This document shows positions 34,567-42,169 of a stretch of 64,000 bases of DNA, one piece after another. Position 1 is the stretch's first letter. Each line of letters starts with the position of its first letter. Source of the stretch: Aeromicrobium sp. Leaf350 (GTDB lineage Bacteria; Actinomycetota; Actinomycetes; Propionibacteriales; Nocardioidaceae). The notes beneath the pieces were generated by a model. That model made no database searches, was not told where the DNA came from, and saw only the letters and a list, made by a program, of their open reading frames with translations. Location: contig NZ_CAKASL010000003.1 in the NCBI RefSeq assembly GCF_916858655.1, positions 310,001 to 374,000 on the forward strand, written 5' to 3'. The position numbers were made by a program, and so were the translations under genes.

Positions 34567-36342
34567 TCAGGACCAGACCTTCACGTAGTCGACCTCCATG
34601 GTCGCCGGGAACGTCGACGCGGGGGTCGGGGCGTTCTCCCCGAGACCGATGCCCTGCGTCAGGTTGATGGCGAACGGCTGGTCGAAGGGATGTGACAGCA
34701 GCCCCTCCAGCAGACCCAGCTGGTAGTTCAGGCACAGGGCGCCGTCGTACCAGATCTTGAGGCTCGTCTGCGTCCACTCGGCCGTGTAGGTGTGGAACTG
34801 GGTCGGGTCCTGGATCAGGCACTGGTAGTTGCTGCGCTCGGACTCCGGCTGCGTCGTGTCGAAGTGGATCATCGGGATCAGCCGGTCGGGGTGCACCGAG
34901 AAGAACTCGGCGATGTCGATCTCGCCCGACAGGGGCCATGCGCCGTACTTCGGCTCCTCCGGGTACAGCCAGAAGGCCGAGTGCGCGCCGCCGGTCGTCG
35001 TCGCGGGCATCTTCGCGCGGATCTCGAAGCGCCCGTACGTCTGGCTGAACAGGCCCTGGGTCGAGACCATGCCGGCGATGTGCGCCGACGTGAACGGGCC
35101 GTCGGGGGCGTCGCACGTGAACGGCGTGGCGGCCTTGGCCGTGAGCTTCAGGGTGCCGCTGCTGACCGCGACGGTCTCCGGGCTGTCGACGTAGCAGTCG
35201 TGGTTCACGGTGTAGCTGTTCTCCTCGGTGCGGATCGGCAGCCACTTGGCGCGGTCGAGCTCGGTGCCGCCGAAGTCGTCGGAGAAGGTGCAGGCCCACG
35301 GACTGCCGTCGGACTTGGTGATCGACGGGCCGCACGACGCGGCCAGCGCGACCGAGGCGTCGTACTTCGCCTGGGCGTCGGCCTGGGCCTGCGCCTTCGC
35401 GAGGGGACGGGCCTGGGCGTCGGCCTTGGCCTTGGCGGAGTCGACGGCGGCGGCGTAGGAGCCCCAGATCGCGGCGTAGTACGCGTCCCAGAACGTGGGT
35501 CGGTTGACCGTGACGGTCTCGGTGGCGGTGGCCGTGGCGGTCGCGGAGGCCGTGGCGGTGAACCCGTTGACCTCGGCCGTCTCGTAGACGGTCAGGGTCT
35601 CCTCCTGCGTCCAGGTGTAGGTCTGCTCGACGCCGGCGGCGAGCAGCGCCTCGGCGTCGGCCTTGGCCTTCGCCCGGGCGATCGGTCGCGCCTGGGCGTC
35701 GGCCTTGGCGCGCGCCTGCTCGCCGGCCGCGGCGTAGGCGTTCCAGAACGCGCCGACGTAGGCCTCCCAGTACGTGTGGGCATGGCTCGACCCCGTGGCC
35801 GTGGCCGAGGCCGTCGCGGTCGCCGACCCGTGTCCGACGTGGCCCTGGAGCTCGTAGGTCTCCTCGACGGTGACGGTCTCCTCCTGGGTCCAGGTGTAGG
35901 TCTCCGTGACGCCGGCGTCGTACATCGCCTGCGCCTGCGCCTGGGCCTGGGCCTTCGCGACGGGGCGCGCCTGCGCGTCGGCCGTGGCGCGCGCCTGCTC
36001 CGCGGCGGCGGCGTAGGCCGACCAGAACGCCGAGAAGTAGGCGTCCCAGAACGTCGGGCCGGTCGCCGTCTTGGTGGCGGTCGCCGAGGCGGTGGCCGTC
36101 GCCGACGCGGTGGCGACGTGGCCCCCGACCTCGGCGGTCTCGGTGACCGTGACGGTCTCCTCCTGGGTCCAGGTCTGCGTCGACGACTCCACGGCCGGCG
36201 CTGCCGGGGCGGCAGGTGCAGCCTTCGGACCCGCCGCATGGGCCGCGGTGACGGCGACGCTCGTGACCAGCAACGTGGCGGTGGCGACGGCGACGACGCG
36301 AGACGCCGTCGCCGAGCCACGCCACCGAGTGATGGCGTTCAT
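34567..36342 (-). CDS. Secreted glycoside hydrolase family 16 enzyme with three 93-residue N-terminal repeats
   Basis: 591 residues. Signal peptide 1-37. Residues 57-335 are three tandem repeats of exactly 93 residues, each opening with TWTQEET (57, 150, 243), passing through an ATASATATA-type strand, an aromatic FWDAY motif (98, 191, 284) and an Ala/Lys/Gln-rich helix (ADAQARP). The GH16 domain follows (about 350-591) with the catalytic GEIDIAE, nucleophile Glu474 and acid/base Glu479, so the enzyme should be active. GH16 enzymes cleave beta-1,3/1,4-glucans, galactans or related polymers. The repeat region resembles no binding module I know. The family's usual form is just the catalytic domain plus known CBMs. 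Confidence 0.9.
   Translation of the reverse strand: MNAITRWRGSATASRVVAVATATLLVTSVAVTAAHAAGPKAAPAAPAAPAVESSTQTWTQEETVTVTETAEVGGHVATASATATASATATKTATGPTFWDAYFSAFWSAYAAAAEQARATADAQARPVAKAQAQAQAQAMYDAGVTETYTWTQEETVTVEETYELQGHVGHGSATATASATATGSSHAHTYWEAYVGAFWNAYAAAGEQARAKADAQARPIARAKAKADAEALLAAGVEQTYTWTQEETLTVYETAEVNGFTATASATATATATETVTVNRPTFWDAYYAAIWGSYAAAVDSAKAKADAQARPLAKAQAQADAQAKYDASVALAASCGPSITKSDGSPWACTFSDDFGGTELDRAKWLPIRTEENSYTVNHDCYVDSPETVAVSSGTLKLTAKAATPFTCDAPDGPFTSAHIAGMVSTQGLFSQTYGRFEIRAKMPATTTGGAHSAFWLYPEEPKYGAWPLSGEIDIAEFFSVHPDRLIPMIHFDTTQPESERSNYQCLIQDPTQFHTYTAEWTQTSLKIWYDGALCLNYQLGLLEGLLSHPFDQPFAINLTQGIGLGENAPTPASTFPATMEVDYVKVWS
35338..36174 (-). repeat. Three 279-bp in-frame tandem repeats in the GH16 gene
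   Basis: Units at 36174-35896, 35895-35617 and 35616-35338 encode the 93-residue repeats. All landmark motifs recur at exactly 93-codon spacing with no indels, while the sequence within units has diverged, which points to duplication followed by selection to keep length. Confidence 0.88.
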
Positions 36343-36682
36343 GTGGTTCTCCCTAGGTCCACGAGAGAGCGGTCTCGCGACCGGATGCCACAGACAGGTG
36401 CCGTTTCCGCCCTCCCAAGCGGATCAGGAACCACTCTCCCTACGGGGAGATTACTGCTGATCGGGGGGTGCCGCATGGTCCGGTCGAACTATTTTGGGAC
36501 TTTGGGCCTGTCCGGAGTGCTCCATCCGGGCTGGAGCTCGGCCCTGTCGAAGGTCGATCCGCCGAGGGGAGCAGGACCTGACCTCGCCGGCGCCGCGGGC
36601 GTCCCAGATGTCGGGACGCGGGGTCCGCAGGGAGTTCCTCGCCGCAGACTGGGCACCGTCACCCACCTCTCAGGAGCTCGCG
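36343..36682. other. Long divergent leader region (GH16 / OsmC-like)
   Basis: 340 nt without a convincing gene. Proximal to GH16 it contains a perfect hairpin (36435-36450, TCTCCC-TACG-GGGAGA) and a second TCTCCC at 36349-36354 that could pair with either side. A T-rich AACTATTTTGGGACTTTGGG (36487-36506) is the only low-GC point and may hold the divergent promoters. The long GH16 leader could carry a structured RNA, but I could not match a known riboswitch class. Confidence 0.45.
36435..36450. promoter_or_regulatory. Perfect 16-nt hairpin in the GH16 upstream region
   Basis: TCTCCC and GGGAGA flank a 4-nt loop. On the GH16 mRNA strand it lies about 95 nt before the start codon. No T-run follows, so it is a candidate leader structure or operator rather than a clear terminator. 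Confidence 0.45.
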
Positions 36683-37126
36683 ATGTCCGGCTACGACTAC
36701 ATCAGCGCCGTCACCGGCTGCACGACGGACGTCCGCGGACGGTTCACGCTGAGCGGCGCGAGCTTCCAGATGCTGGCCGACGGCTCGGTCGCGACGGGTG
36801 GTCCCGGCCGTGCGCCTGGTCCGCTCGACCTGCTGGTCTCGGCGCTCGTGACGAACATGCTCAACGTGTTGCGGGGTGGCGGTGACCTGGACCTCGACGA
36901 GGTCGAGACGCGCGCCGTGCAGGTCCGGGCGCGGGCGACCCGGTACATGCCGGACCGCCTCAAGGCCGGTCACCTCCTCGTCGAGGTCGTGATCGACGAG
37001 CTGGACGCCCTCGACACCGAGGTGCTGCTGGAGCAGTACCGGGCGGGCTGCCGGGTGCTGCCGGCGATCGAGACGGTGCTCGACGTGACCATCCGTCCGG
37101 TGGCCGCTGCCGACGTCGCCGCCTGA
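36683..37126 (+). CDS. OsmC-like protein lacking the first peroxidatic Cys
   Basis: 147 residues from ATG 36683 with AGGAG seven bases upstream. The OsmC/Ohr shape is recognisable: an N-terminal beta sheet with ADGSVATGGPGRAPGPLDLL, the central helix LVSALVTNMLNVLRGGGDL, and the C-terminal QYRAGCRVLPAIETVL with Cys123. In OsmC/Ohr the central helix begins with a reactive Cys (usually S-C); here the position is SALVTNML with none, so the normal two-Cys peroxidase cycle cannot run. Lies upstream of the LLM monooxygenase and may bind or transfer a thiol-linked intermediate, which is inference. Confidence 0.72.
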   Translation: MSGYDYISAVTGCTTDVRGRFTLSGASFQMLADGSVATGGPGRAPGPLDLLVSALVTNMLNVLRGGGDLDLDEVETRAVQVRARATRYMPDRLKAGHLLVEVVIDELDALDTEVLLEQYRAGCRVLPAIETVLDVTIRPVAAADVAA

Positions 37127-37139
37127 TCGTCCACGCTAC

Positions 37140-37156
37140 GACCGAACCGTTCGGTC
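37140..37156. promoter_or_regulatory. 17-bp palindrome upstream of the LLM monooxygenase gene
   Basis: GACCGAAC-C-GTTCGGTC is a perfect 8-1-8 inverted repeat 98 bp before ATG 37254. It has the look of a TetR-family operator; being 14 nt after the OsmC-like stop it could also terminate that gene, but it lacks a T-run. Confidence 0.6.
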
Positions 37157-37186
37157 AGCCTTCGTTCCGTATAGAATGCAATAAAA

Positions 37187-37197
37187 CTTCTAGCGTG
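37187..37197 (+). promoter_or_regulatory. Promoter motif shared with the NMT1-type gene
   Basis: CTTCTAGCGTG includes a TAGCGT -10 candidate (37191-37196). Nine of eleven bases match CTTCTAATGTG at 43891-43901. Both lie in A+T-rich islets that stand out from the GC-rich background. Confidence 0.45.
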
Positions 37198-37253
37198 CTG
37201 GGCCTTCGACCGTAGAGAGGCCGGCGCGTTCACGGGACAAGGACGCGCCGCCG

Positions 37254-38345
37254 ATGTACACCTCGATCCACTTCAGCCCGCAGAGCCGTGACGCGCGCGA
37301 CGACGCCGAGATCATCCACACGATCGTCGACCAGGCCATCCGCGCCGAGGCCGCCGGCTGCGCCTCGATCGGCCTGACCGAGCACCACCTCGCGGGGTTC
37401 AACACCTACGTCGATCCGTTCATGCTGGGCGCCCACCTGGCGGCCAGGCTGGAGCAGGCGTACGTATCGGTCACCGTCGCGCAGGTGGCGCTCGAGCACC
37501 CGCTCAGGCTCGTCGAGAAGATCAACCTCCTCGACGTCCTGACGCGCGGTCGCAGCATGGTGGCACTGGCCCCCGGGTCGGCGTCGAGGACCGAGCTGCA
37601 GGCGTTCGGTGCCGAGGACCTCGACCGCAACCGGGTGACCGCCGAGCGCATCGACGCGATGCTGCGCGCCTGGGAGTGGGACGGGGAGCAGCCGGGGGTC
37701 GACGTGGGCACCAGCGTCGACCGCGGTCTCGTCGAGGCGCGCATCAACCCGGCGTCCTACCGCTACCCGCGACCCCTGATCGGCCGCGCGACCCGCACGC
37801 CCGAGACCATCGCGCGCCTCGGCCGCGAGGGCACCCCGGCGATCTTCGGCCAGTGGCTGACGAAGGACGGCGACGCGCGCGACCAGCTCGGCATCTACAC
37901 CGACGCCCTGCTCGGCGCGGGCCACGACCAGGAGACGGTCGACGAGTGCCTGCGGTGGCTCGGCTTCGGTCTCACGATCGTCGTGGCGCCCACGCAGGCG
38001 CAGGCGGAGAAGAACTGGCGCGAGTACGTGGAGGTCGGCGGCGAGGGTCCGCAGCCCGGCCGGCTCGGCGGAGCGGCCGCGTGGGAGAAGGAGTGGACGC
38101 ACCGTGAGGTGGCCCGTGCCTCGGGCTCGCTGGTCGGCGACCCGGCCCGCATCGTCGAGGAGATCCTCCGCATGAAGGAGGCCGGCTCGCACGCGCTCCG
38201 CCTCATCCCAGCCGTGGTGGCCGGCCGCGCCGAGGACCGCGAGGAGACCTTCTCGCTGATCTTCGACGAGATCCTGCCCCACATCGGGACCCAGCAGCTC
38301 CCCGACCCCGCCCAGGTCCGCAGCCGCGTGGCGGCCGCGGTCTGA
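37254..38345 (+). CDS. LLM-class flavin-dependent monooxygenase
   Basis: 363 residues forming a bacterial luciferase-like TIM barrel: MYTSIHFSPQSRDARDD at the start, GLTEHHLAGFNTYVDPFML (substrate/FMN region), VSVTVAQVALEHPLRLVEK and LTRGRSMVALAPGSASRTEL (phosphate-binding). Such enzymes use FMNH2 and O2 to oxidise sulfonates, sulfones, amines, alkanes or other small compounds. A flavin reductase is not encoded nearby. It sits convergent to a complete dipeptide/opine-type importer, a pairing found in several bacteria but of unknown substrate. Confidence 0.9.
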   Translation: MYTSIHFSPQSRDARDDAEIIHTIVDQAIRAEAAGCASIGLTEHHLAGFNTYVDPFMLGAHLAARLEQAYVSVTVAQVALEHPLRLVEKINLLDVLTRGRSMVALAPGSASRTELQAFGAEDLDRNRVTAERIDAMLRAWEWDGEQPGVDVGTSVDRGLVEARINPASYRYPRPLIGRATRTPETIARLGREGTPAIFGQWLTKDGDARDQLGIYTDALLGAGHDQETVDECLRWLGFGLTIVVAPTQAQAEKNWREYVEVGGEGPQPGRLGGAAAWEKEWTHREVARASGSLVGDPARIVEEILRMKEAGSHALRLIPAVVAGRAEDREETFSLIFDEILPHIGTQQLPDPAQVRSRVAAAV

Positions 38346-38350
38346 CTTTC

Positions 38351-38411
38351 AAGATGTGTGCACTTATCGGCGTCGCGGGGGCCGTTTGAGGCCGGTTGGC
38401 GCACACATCTT
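38351..38411. repeat. REP-like inverted repeat between convergent genes
   Basis: AAGATGTGTGC (38351-38361) pairs with GCACACATCTT (38401-38411) across a 39-nt centre. A third copy of GCACACATCT lies at 38432-38441. The AGATGTG/CACATCT ends recur in the element at 51417-51475. It may end transcription of the LLM gene. Confidence 0.6.
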
Positions 38412-38476
38412 TCGAACTGAGCCCGGTAACCGCACACATCTGGACGAGGACGGTCGGCTCAGGTCCGACAAACCCG

Positions 38477-38534
38477 CTCGCGAGCCCCAACAAACTCACT
38501 CGCGAGGGGTAACAAAGCCTCTCGCGAGGGGTCA
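38477..38534. repeat. Three 22-bp phased repeats with CTCGCGAG palindromes
   Basis: CTCGCGAG occurs at 38477, 38499 and 38521, exactly 22 bp apart, with similar flanks (GGGGT and ACAAA). The third unit runs up to the stop of the ABC ATPase gene. A spacing of two helical turns puts the palindromes on one DNA face. Confidence 0.7.
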
Positions 38535-40148
38535 TCAGACGGCGAGGAGGGCCTTCGTGTAGGTGTCCTCGGCGCGGAGGATGACCTGGTCGGTCGTGCC
38601 CTGCTCGACGATGCGGCCGCGGCGCATGACCGCGACGGTCTGGGCGACGTCGGCGACGACCGCGAGGTCGTGCGTGACGAGGAAGTAGGTCAGGCCGAGC
38701 TCACGCTGGATCTCGCCGAGCAGGTCCAGCACCTGCGCCTGCACCGTCGCGTCGAGGGCCGAGACCGGCTCGTCGAGCACGACGACCTCGGGCTGGATCG
38801 CCAGCGCCCGCGCGATCGCGACGCGCTGCCGCTGGCCGCCCGACAGCTCGCGCGGCCGACGTTCGGCGTACGCCGCCGGCAGCTGCACGAGCTCGAGCAG
38901 CTCCGCGACCCGCGCCGCACGCTCGGTCGGCGTGCCGACCTTGAACGCGTCGAGCGGCTCGCCGATGATGCCGCGCAGGCTGAGCCGCGGGTTCAGCGAC
39001 TCGAACGGGCTCTGGTAGACGACCTGCACGCGCCGACGCAGGTCGCGCAGCTGCTTGCGCTTCAGGGACCCGACGTCCTGGCCCAGCACCTGCACGGTGC
39101 CGGCGTCCGCCGACTCGAGCCCGAGGATGACCCGGCTGGTCGTGGTCTTGCCCGACCCCGACTCACCGACGAGGGCGAACGTCGACCCCCGGGGCACCTC
39201 GAGCGAGACGCCCTCCATCGCGACGGTCCCGCCCCGGCCGCTGCCGAAGCGCTTGTGCACGCCGTCGAGCCGGATCGCGACGTCGGTCGACAGGGCCGGC
39301 GCCGTGCCGCGGTCGTGCCGGGCGTACGCCTCGGCGATGCTGAGCACCCGCCCCTCGGCGACGCGGGCCGAGCTGGCGAGCAGCGCCCGCGTGTACTCGT
39401 GCTGCGGGTCGGCGAAGACCTCGGCGACCGGCCCCGCCTCGGCCACGACGCCGCGCTGCAGCACGATCACGTGGTCGGCGTTGCGGCTGGCAAGGGCGAG
39501 GTCGTGGGTGATGAGCACGACGGTGCTGTCGTGCTTGGTGCGCGCCTCGTGGATGCTGCGCAGCACGTCCTGCCCGACGAGCACGTCGAGCGCGCTGGTC
39601 GGCTCGTCCGCGATCACGAGCGCGGGTCGCTGGCTGAACGCGATGGCCACCAGGATCCGCTGACGCATGCCACCGGAGAGCTCGTGCGGGTACCGCGTCA
39701 GCAGGGTCTCGGGATCGGTGAACCCGACGTCACGCAGGTCGGTCAGGATCCGCTCCTGCACGGCGGCGGGCGAGAGGGGGGAGTGGGCCAGCTTGAACGA
39801 CTCGCGCAGCTGCGCCCCGATCGTGCGGGTGGGGTTGAGCGAGGCGATCGGGTCCTGCGGCACGAAGCCGACGTGGCGACCCCGGAGCGGCCGGAAGGCC
39901 TTGTCGCTGCGCTCGAGGACGTTCTCGCCCTCGAAGTCGATCGCGCCCGCCGGGATGCCGCCGTTGTGGGGGAGCAGGCGCACGATCGCGTGCGCCAGCG
40001 TGCTCTTGCCCGAGCCGGACTCGCCGATGATGGCGGTCACCTTGCCGCGCGGCACCTCGATCGACACGGCGTCGAGCGCGGTGTCGACCTGGTCGTCGCG
40101 GCGATAGGTGACGGTGAGGTCGGTGACCCGCAGGATGGCATCGGTCAT
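38535..40148 (-). CDS. Dipeptide/opine ABC importer, fused twin ATPases (DppD-DppF type)
   Basis: 537 residues from ATG 40148, which overlaps the upstream permease stop by one base. Two complete nucleotide-binding domains are joined. The first has Walker A GESGSGKST (42-50) and signature LSGGMRQRI. The second has GESGSGKTT and LSGGQRQRV. Oligopeptide-type linkers such as PLDAFKVGTPTERAARVAEL follow the second domain. Energises import through the two permeases encoded upstream. Part of the four-gene operon that begins with the lipoprotein SBP at 43759. Confidence 0.93.
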   Translation of the reverse strand: MTDAILRVTDLTVTYRRDDQVDTALDAVSIEVPRGKVTAIIGESGSGKSTLAHAIVRLLPHNGGIPAGAIDFEGENVLERSDKAFRPLRGRHVGFVPQDPIASLNPTRTIGAQLRESFKLAHSPLSPAAVQERILTDLRDVGFTDPETLLTRYPHELSGGMRQRILVAIAFSQRPALVIADEPTSALDVLVGQDVLRSIHEARTKHDSTVVLITHDLALASRNADHVIVLQRGVVAEAGPVAEVFADPQHEYTRALLASSARVAEGRVLSIAEAYARHDRGTAPALSTDVAIRLDGVHKRFGSGRGGTVAMEGVSLEVPRGSTFALVGESGSGKTTTSRVILGLESADAGTVQVLGQDVGSLKRKQLRDLRRRVQVVYQSPFESLNPRLSLRGIIGEPLDAFKVGTPTERAARVAELLELVQLPAAYAERRPRELSGGQRQRVAIARALAIQPEVVVLDEPVSALDATVQAQVLDLLGEIQRELGLTYFLVTHDLAVVADVAQTVAVMRRGRIVEQGTTDQVILRAEDTYTKALLAV

Positions 40149-41050
40149 CAGTGGTCCTCCTGCAGCAGGTAGGCGATGCGGTTGAGCAGCACCACGACCG
40201 CCGTGAGCGCGAGGCCGGGGATGATCGCCACCCACCACGCGTGGGCCAGGTACTTCTGGCCGCCGGCGATCAGCACGCCCCACTCGGGTGACGGCGGCGC
40301 CTCGCCGAAGCCGAGGTAGCTCAGCGAGCCGATCGCGAGCAGCGCGAGGCCGAACTGGAGGGCCGTGTAGGACAGCACCGGGTGGAAGACGTTCGGGACG
40401 ATGTGCCGCGTGATCGTGCGGATCGGTCCGGCACCGCAGGTGCGGGCGGCCTCGACGAACGTGAACGTGCTCGACTGGATGACGACGCCGCGCACGAGAC
40501 GGGCGAAGCCGGTCGCCTCACCCAGCCCGATCGCGATGGCGGCCACGAAGGCGCCACGGCCGTAGGTCGTGATCACGGCGAGCGCCAGCAGCACCGCCGG
40601 CACGGCCATGACGGCCTCGGTGCCCACGCCGAGGACCCGGTCGAGCCAGCTGCCCGGCCGCAGGCCCGAGAGGATGCCCACGACGCTGCCGAGCACGAGC
40701 GCCACGACGACCGCGAGCGTCGCGGAGAACAGCGAGATCTGCAGACCGTGCACGACCCGCGAGTACAGGTCGCGGCCGATCTCGTCGGTGCCGAAGAAGT
40801 GCGTGCCGTTCGGCGAGGTGAACGGGATGCCGTCGAGCTCGAACGGGTCGTGCGTCGCCACGAGGGTGGGGAAGACCGCGATGACCACGAGCGCCGCGAG
40901 CAGCAGCAGGTGGACGTGGATCTCCTTGAGTCGGCGACGACGGCGCCGCGGCGGCTCGGCGGCCCGGGCGACCGCTGCGGCGACGGGGCCGGAGCCGGTC
41001 TTCGCGGCACCCACCCCGACGGGCGTGTCGGGCAGCAGGGTGTCGGTCAT
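40148..41050 (-). CDS. Dipeptide/opine ABC importer permease (DppC type)
   Basis: 300 residues with an N-terminal basic cytoplasmic segment (RRRRRLKEIHVHL) and six transmembrane helices. The DppC-type loop THDPFELDGIPFTSPNGTHFFGTDEIGRDLYSR is present in part, and the EAA-like coupling segment FARLVRGVVIQSS contacts the ATPase. The ATG overlaps the DppB-type gene by 4 nt and its stop overlaps the ATPase start. Confidence 0.92.
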   Translation of the reverse strand: MTDTLLPDTPVGVGAAKTGSGPVAAAVARAAEPPRRRRRRLKEIHVHLLLLAALVVIAVFPTLVATHDPFELDGIPFTSPNGTHFFGTDEIGRDLYSRVVHGLQISLFSATLAVVVALVLGSVVGILSGLRPGSWLDRVLGVGTEAVMAVPAVLLALAVITTYGRGAFVAAIAIGLGEATGFARLVRGVVIQSSTFTFVEAARTCGAGPIRTITRHIVPNVFHPVLSYTALQFGLALLAIGSLSYLGFGEAPPSPEWGVLIAGGQKYLAHAWWVAIIPGLALTAVVVLLNRIAYLLQEDH

Positions 41051-42096
41051 GACGTGACCTCCTGGGTCGTGCTCGCGCGTCGGCGGAGCCGCGGGTCGAG
41101 CAGGGAGTAGCCGATGTCGACGAGCATGTTGACGACGACGTAGACGATCGCGAGCACCACGACGAGGCCGAGCACGACGGTCAGGTCCACGGCCTTGACG
41201 GAGTCGACCATGAGTCGACCGATGCCGGTGCGCGAGAACACGACCTCGATCACGACGGTGCCGCCGAGCAGCTGCCCGACCCGCAGGCCGAAGACCGCGA
41301 GGAACGGGAACGCCGCGTTGCGCAGGCAGTGGTGCCAGAGCGTGTAGAAGCGGCTGGCGCCCTTCGCCGGAGCCGTCACGGACGCGTAGGTCGTGCCGAG
41401 CTCGGTGCGCAGGCTGCTGATCAGCACCTGCGCGAACTGCGCGGCCCCGAGGAGCGCCAGCACCGCGACGGGCAGCACCAGCGCCGACGCGCTCTGGCTG
41501 CCGCCGGAGGGGAACCAGCCGAGCGTGATCGAGAACAGGTAGATGAACAGGATGCCGATCCAGAAGACCGGGAGGCTCACGTAGGCCGACGGCACGAGCG
41601 CGGCGAACGAGCGCACGAGGCGCGAGCGGGGGTTGACCGCGAGCAGGGCCAGCAGGAAGCCGAGCGGCACCGACAGCAGGAGCGAGAGCCCGGCCAGGGC
41701 GAGCGTGTTCGGCAGCGCCTCCGCCAGCAGGTCGGTCACGGCGCGGTCGTTGACGAGCGAGCTGCCCAGGTCGCCGCGGAACAGGCCGGCGATGCCGTTC
41801 CAGTACTGCGTCCAGAGGCTGTCGGACAGACCGACCTCGTCACGCAGGACGTCGAGGTCGAGGTCGGAGATGTCGGCCACGCCGACCGTGTCGGTGGTGC
41901 CGATGCGGGCCAGGACGGCGTCGCCGGGCAGCACGAAGAGCAGGAAGAACGAGGCCGAGTAGGCGGCGTAGATGACGAGCGCGGCGTGCACGAGGCGTCC
42001 GGCGACGACCCGCGAGACGTCGCGCACGACGGTCGAGCGTGGGGTCGCGGGGGTCTCGAGCGGCGTGGGCTCGGTCGTGTCGGTCGTCGTGGTCAT
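41047..42096 (-). CDS. Dipeptide/opine ABC importer permease (DppB type)
   Basis: 349 residues from ATG 42096. A Thr/Pro-rich N-terminus (MTTTTDTTEPTPLETPATP) precedes the first helix. The DppB features are FVLPGDAVLARIG, DLGSSLVNDRAVTDLLAEALPNTLALA and the EAA-like loop AKGASRFYTLWHHCLRNAAF. It pairs with the DppC-type permease to form the channel. Gap of 73 nt to the SBP gene. Confidence 0.92.
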   Translation of the reverse strand: MTTTTDTTEPTPLETPATPRSTVVRDVSRVVAGRLVHAALVIYAAYSASFFLLFVLPGDAVLARIGTTDTVGVADISDLDLDVLRDEVGLSDSLWTQYWNGIAGLFRGDLGSSLVNDRAVTDLLAEALPNTLALAGLSLLLSVPLGFLLALLAVNPRSRLVRSFAALVPSAYVSLPVFWIGILFIYLFSITLGWFPSGGSQSASALVLPVAVLALLGAAQFAQVLISSLRTELGTTYASVTAPAKGASRFYTLWHHCLRNAAFPFLAVFGLRVGQLLGGTVVIEVVFSRTGIGRLMVDSVKAVDLTVVLGLVVVLAIVYVVVNMLVDIGYSLLDPRLRRRASTTQEVTS

Positions 42097-42169
42097 CGTG
42101 CTGGTCTCCTGGGGTGGGAGTCGTGCGGGGCGGCGCACGGCCCGAGCCGTGCGCCGCCTCCGGTGAAGG

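Noticed and set aside
36343-36682. c-di-GMP or c-di-AMP riboswitch upstream of GH16
   Set aside because: The diagnostic conserved cores of GEMM and ydaO types are not present; a hairpin alone is not enough.
38477-38534. A minimal CRISPR array from the 22-bp repeats
   Set aside because: Repeats abut with no unique spacers, are too short, and there are no cas genes.
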